This document shows positions 5,967 to 6,365 of a DNA stretch of 6,365 nucleotides, in pieces. The stretch lies in the NCBI GenBank assembly GCA_900552875.1, contig USCS01000094.1:1-6365 (forward strand). The letters are read 5' to 3'. This DNA is from an uncultured Collinsella sp. GTDB lineage: Bacteria; Actinomycetota; Coriobacteriia; Coriobacteriales; Coriobacteriaceae. Below the pieces are notes generated by a model. It ran no database searches, was not told the DNA's origin, and saw only the letters and a list, made by a program, of their open reading frames with translations. Every line of letters begins with the position of its first letter. Position 1 is the first letter of the stretch. A program made the translations under genes and the position numbers.

Positions 5967-5987
5967 ACATCTAGTACGTGTTGTCAT
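5959..5987 (-). promoter_or_regulatory. candidate divergent promoter of the IIB-VOC operon
   Basis: Read on the minus strand, ATGACA (5987-5982) matches five of six -35 positions. It stands 17 nt before TATACG (5964-5959), a four-of-six -10 match that overlaps the + strand TATAAT. The implied leader before the IIB ATG is about 95 nt. No better minus-strand pair was found between 5878 and 6021. Confidence 0.35.
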
Positions 5988-6021
5988 ACCGCTCGCTTTA
6001 TGAGCGACTAAGGACCCCAAT

Positions 6022-6365
6022 ATGCCCGATTCCCGCACCCTCTGGACCGCCGTCGTCATTATTTGCATCGCCGTGTCGGTATTCTTTAGCGTCAAAAAAC
6101 GCACCACGTTTAAGCGCCTGCAGCAGCTTATGGCTGCGAAGCAGTGGGACGAGTTCGATCGTTTGCTCGATGGCAAACTCACCAGCATGCTGTACCCGCG
6201 CTATAACCGCGACTACCTGCGCCTGAACTCCTATCTGCTGCGCGAGGACCACAAGCGCGCCGACGAGATGTTCGATTTGCTGCTGGGGCTCAATCTGCCC
6301 AAAATGCAGCGCGTCGACCTGGTGATCAAGGGCTTTAACTACTACGTTGGCCAGGAGGACCGCAA
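6022..6365 (+). CDS. membrane-anchored hypothetical protein, 3' end outside the window
   Basis: An open frame of 114 complete codons runs from an ATG at 6022 to the right edge without a stop, so the gene is partial. AAGGA at 6010-6014 with 7-nt spacing supports the start. A single hydrophobic segment at residues 8-23 (WTAVVIICIAVSVFFS) is followed directly by basic residues (KKRTTFKR), which is the pattern of an N-terminal membrane anchor with the rest in the cytosol. The visible remainder is predicted to be helical and rich in Leu, Asp and Arg, with paired-helix spacing such as FDRLLDGKL and MFDLLLGLNL. It resembles a TPR-like repeat protein, but I do not recognise a named family. It is transcribed divergently from the IIB-VOC operon. 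Confidence 0.75.
   Translation, partial: MPDSRTLWTAVVIICIAVSVFFSVKKRTTFKRLQQLMAAKQWDEFDRLLDGKLTSMLYPRYNRDYLRLNSYLLREDHKRADEMFDLLLGLNLPKMQRVDLVIKGFNYYVGQEDR

Overview
The window is high-GC bacterial chromosomal DNA. No rRNA or other taxonomic marker is present, so the host is inferred from gene content. A DUF4342 (UBA-like) membrane protein, an OmpR-type two-component system and a galactitol-type PTS IIB protein in GC-rich DNA fit a gut actinobacterium of the class Coriobacteriia, such as Collinsella. No mobile element, CRISPR array, tRNA or rRNA is visible, and codon use looks even throughout by eye.

Left part (1-2128): gluQ on the + strand encodes a glutamyl-Q tRNA(Asp) synthetase. It has a TATACT box placed so close to its ATG that the mRNA may be leaderless. 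It converges, across only 15 nt, on a minus-strand metallophosphoesterase gene. Upstream of that gene on the same strand is a 70-aa protein with two predicted membrane helices.

Middle part (2129-5160): a gene-free region of about 360 bp separates the minus-strand genes from a compact + strand operon. The operon holds a DUF4342 membrane protein, an OmpR/PhoB-type response regulator with an unusually long Ala/Gly/Ser-rich linker, and a membrane sensor histidine kinase whose start overlaps the regulator by 17 nt. A perfect 14-bp hairpin with a T run ends the operon. The kinase should sense something at the membrane or outside the cell and phosphorylate Asp52 of the regulator. The DUF4342 protein is the first gene and may be a target or accessory of the system, which is an inference from position only.

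Right part (5161-6365): a two-gene minus-strand operon encodes a GatB-like PTS IIB protein followed 11 nt later by a VOC-fold protein. It ends at the other face of the same hairpin. No IIA or IIC gene can belong to this transcript, because the gene on the upstream side is divergent. That gene starts at 6022 and runs off the window; it encodes a protein with an N-terminal membrane anchor. The 163-bp divergent spacer carries a TATAAT box that may serve both directions.

Nothing here amounts to a clearly new system. The most unusual points are the orphan IIB-VOC operon and the DUF4342-regulator-kinase operon.
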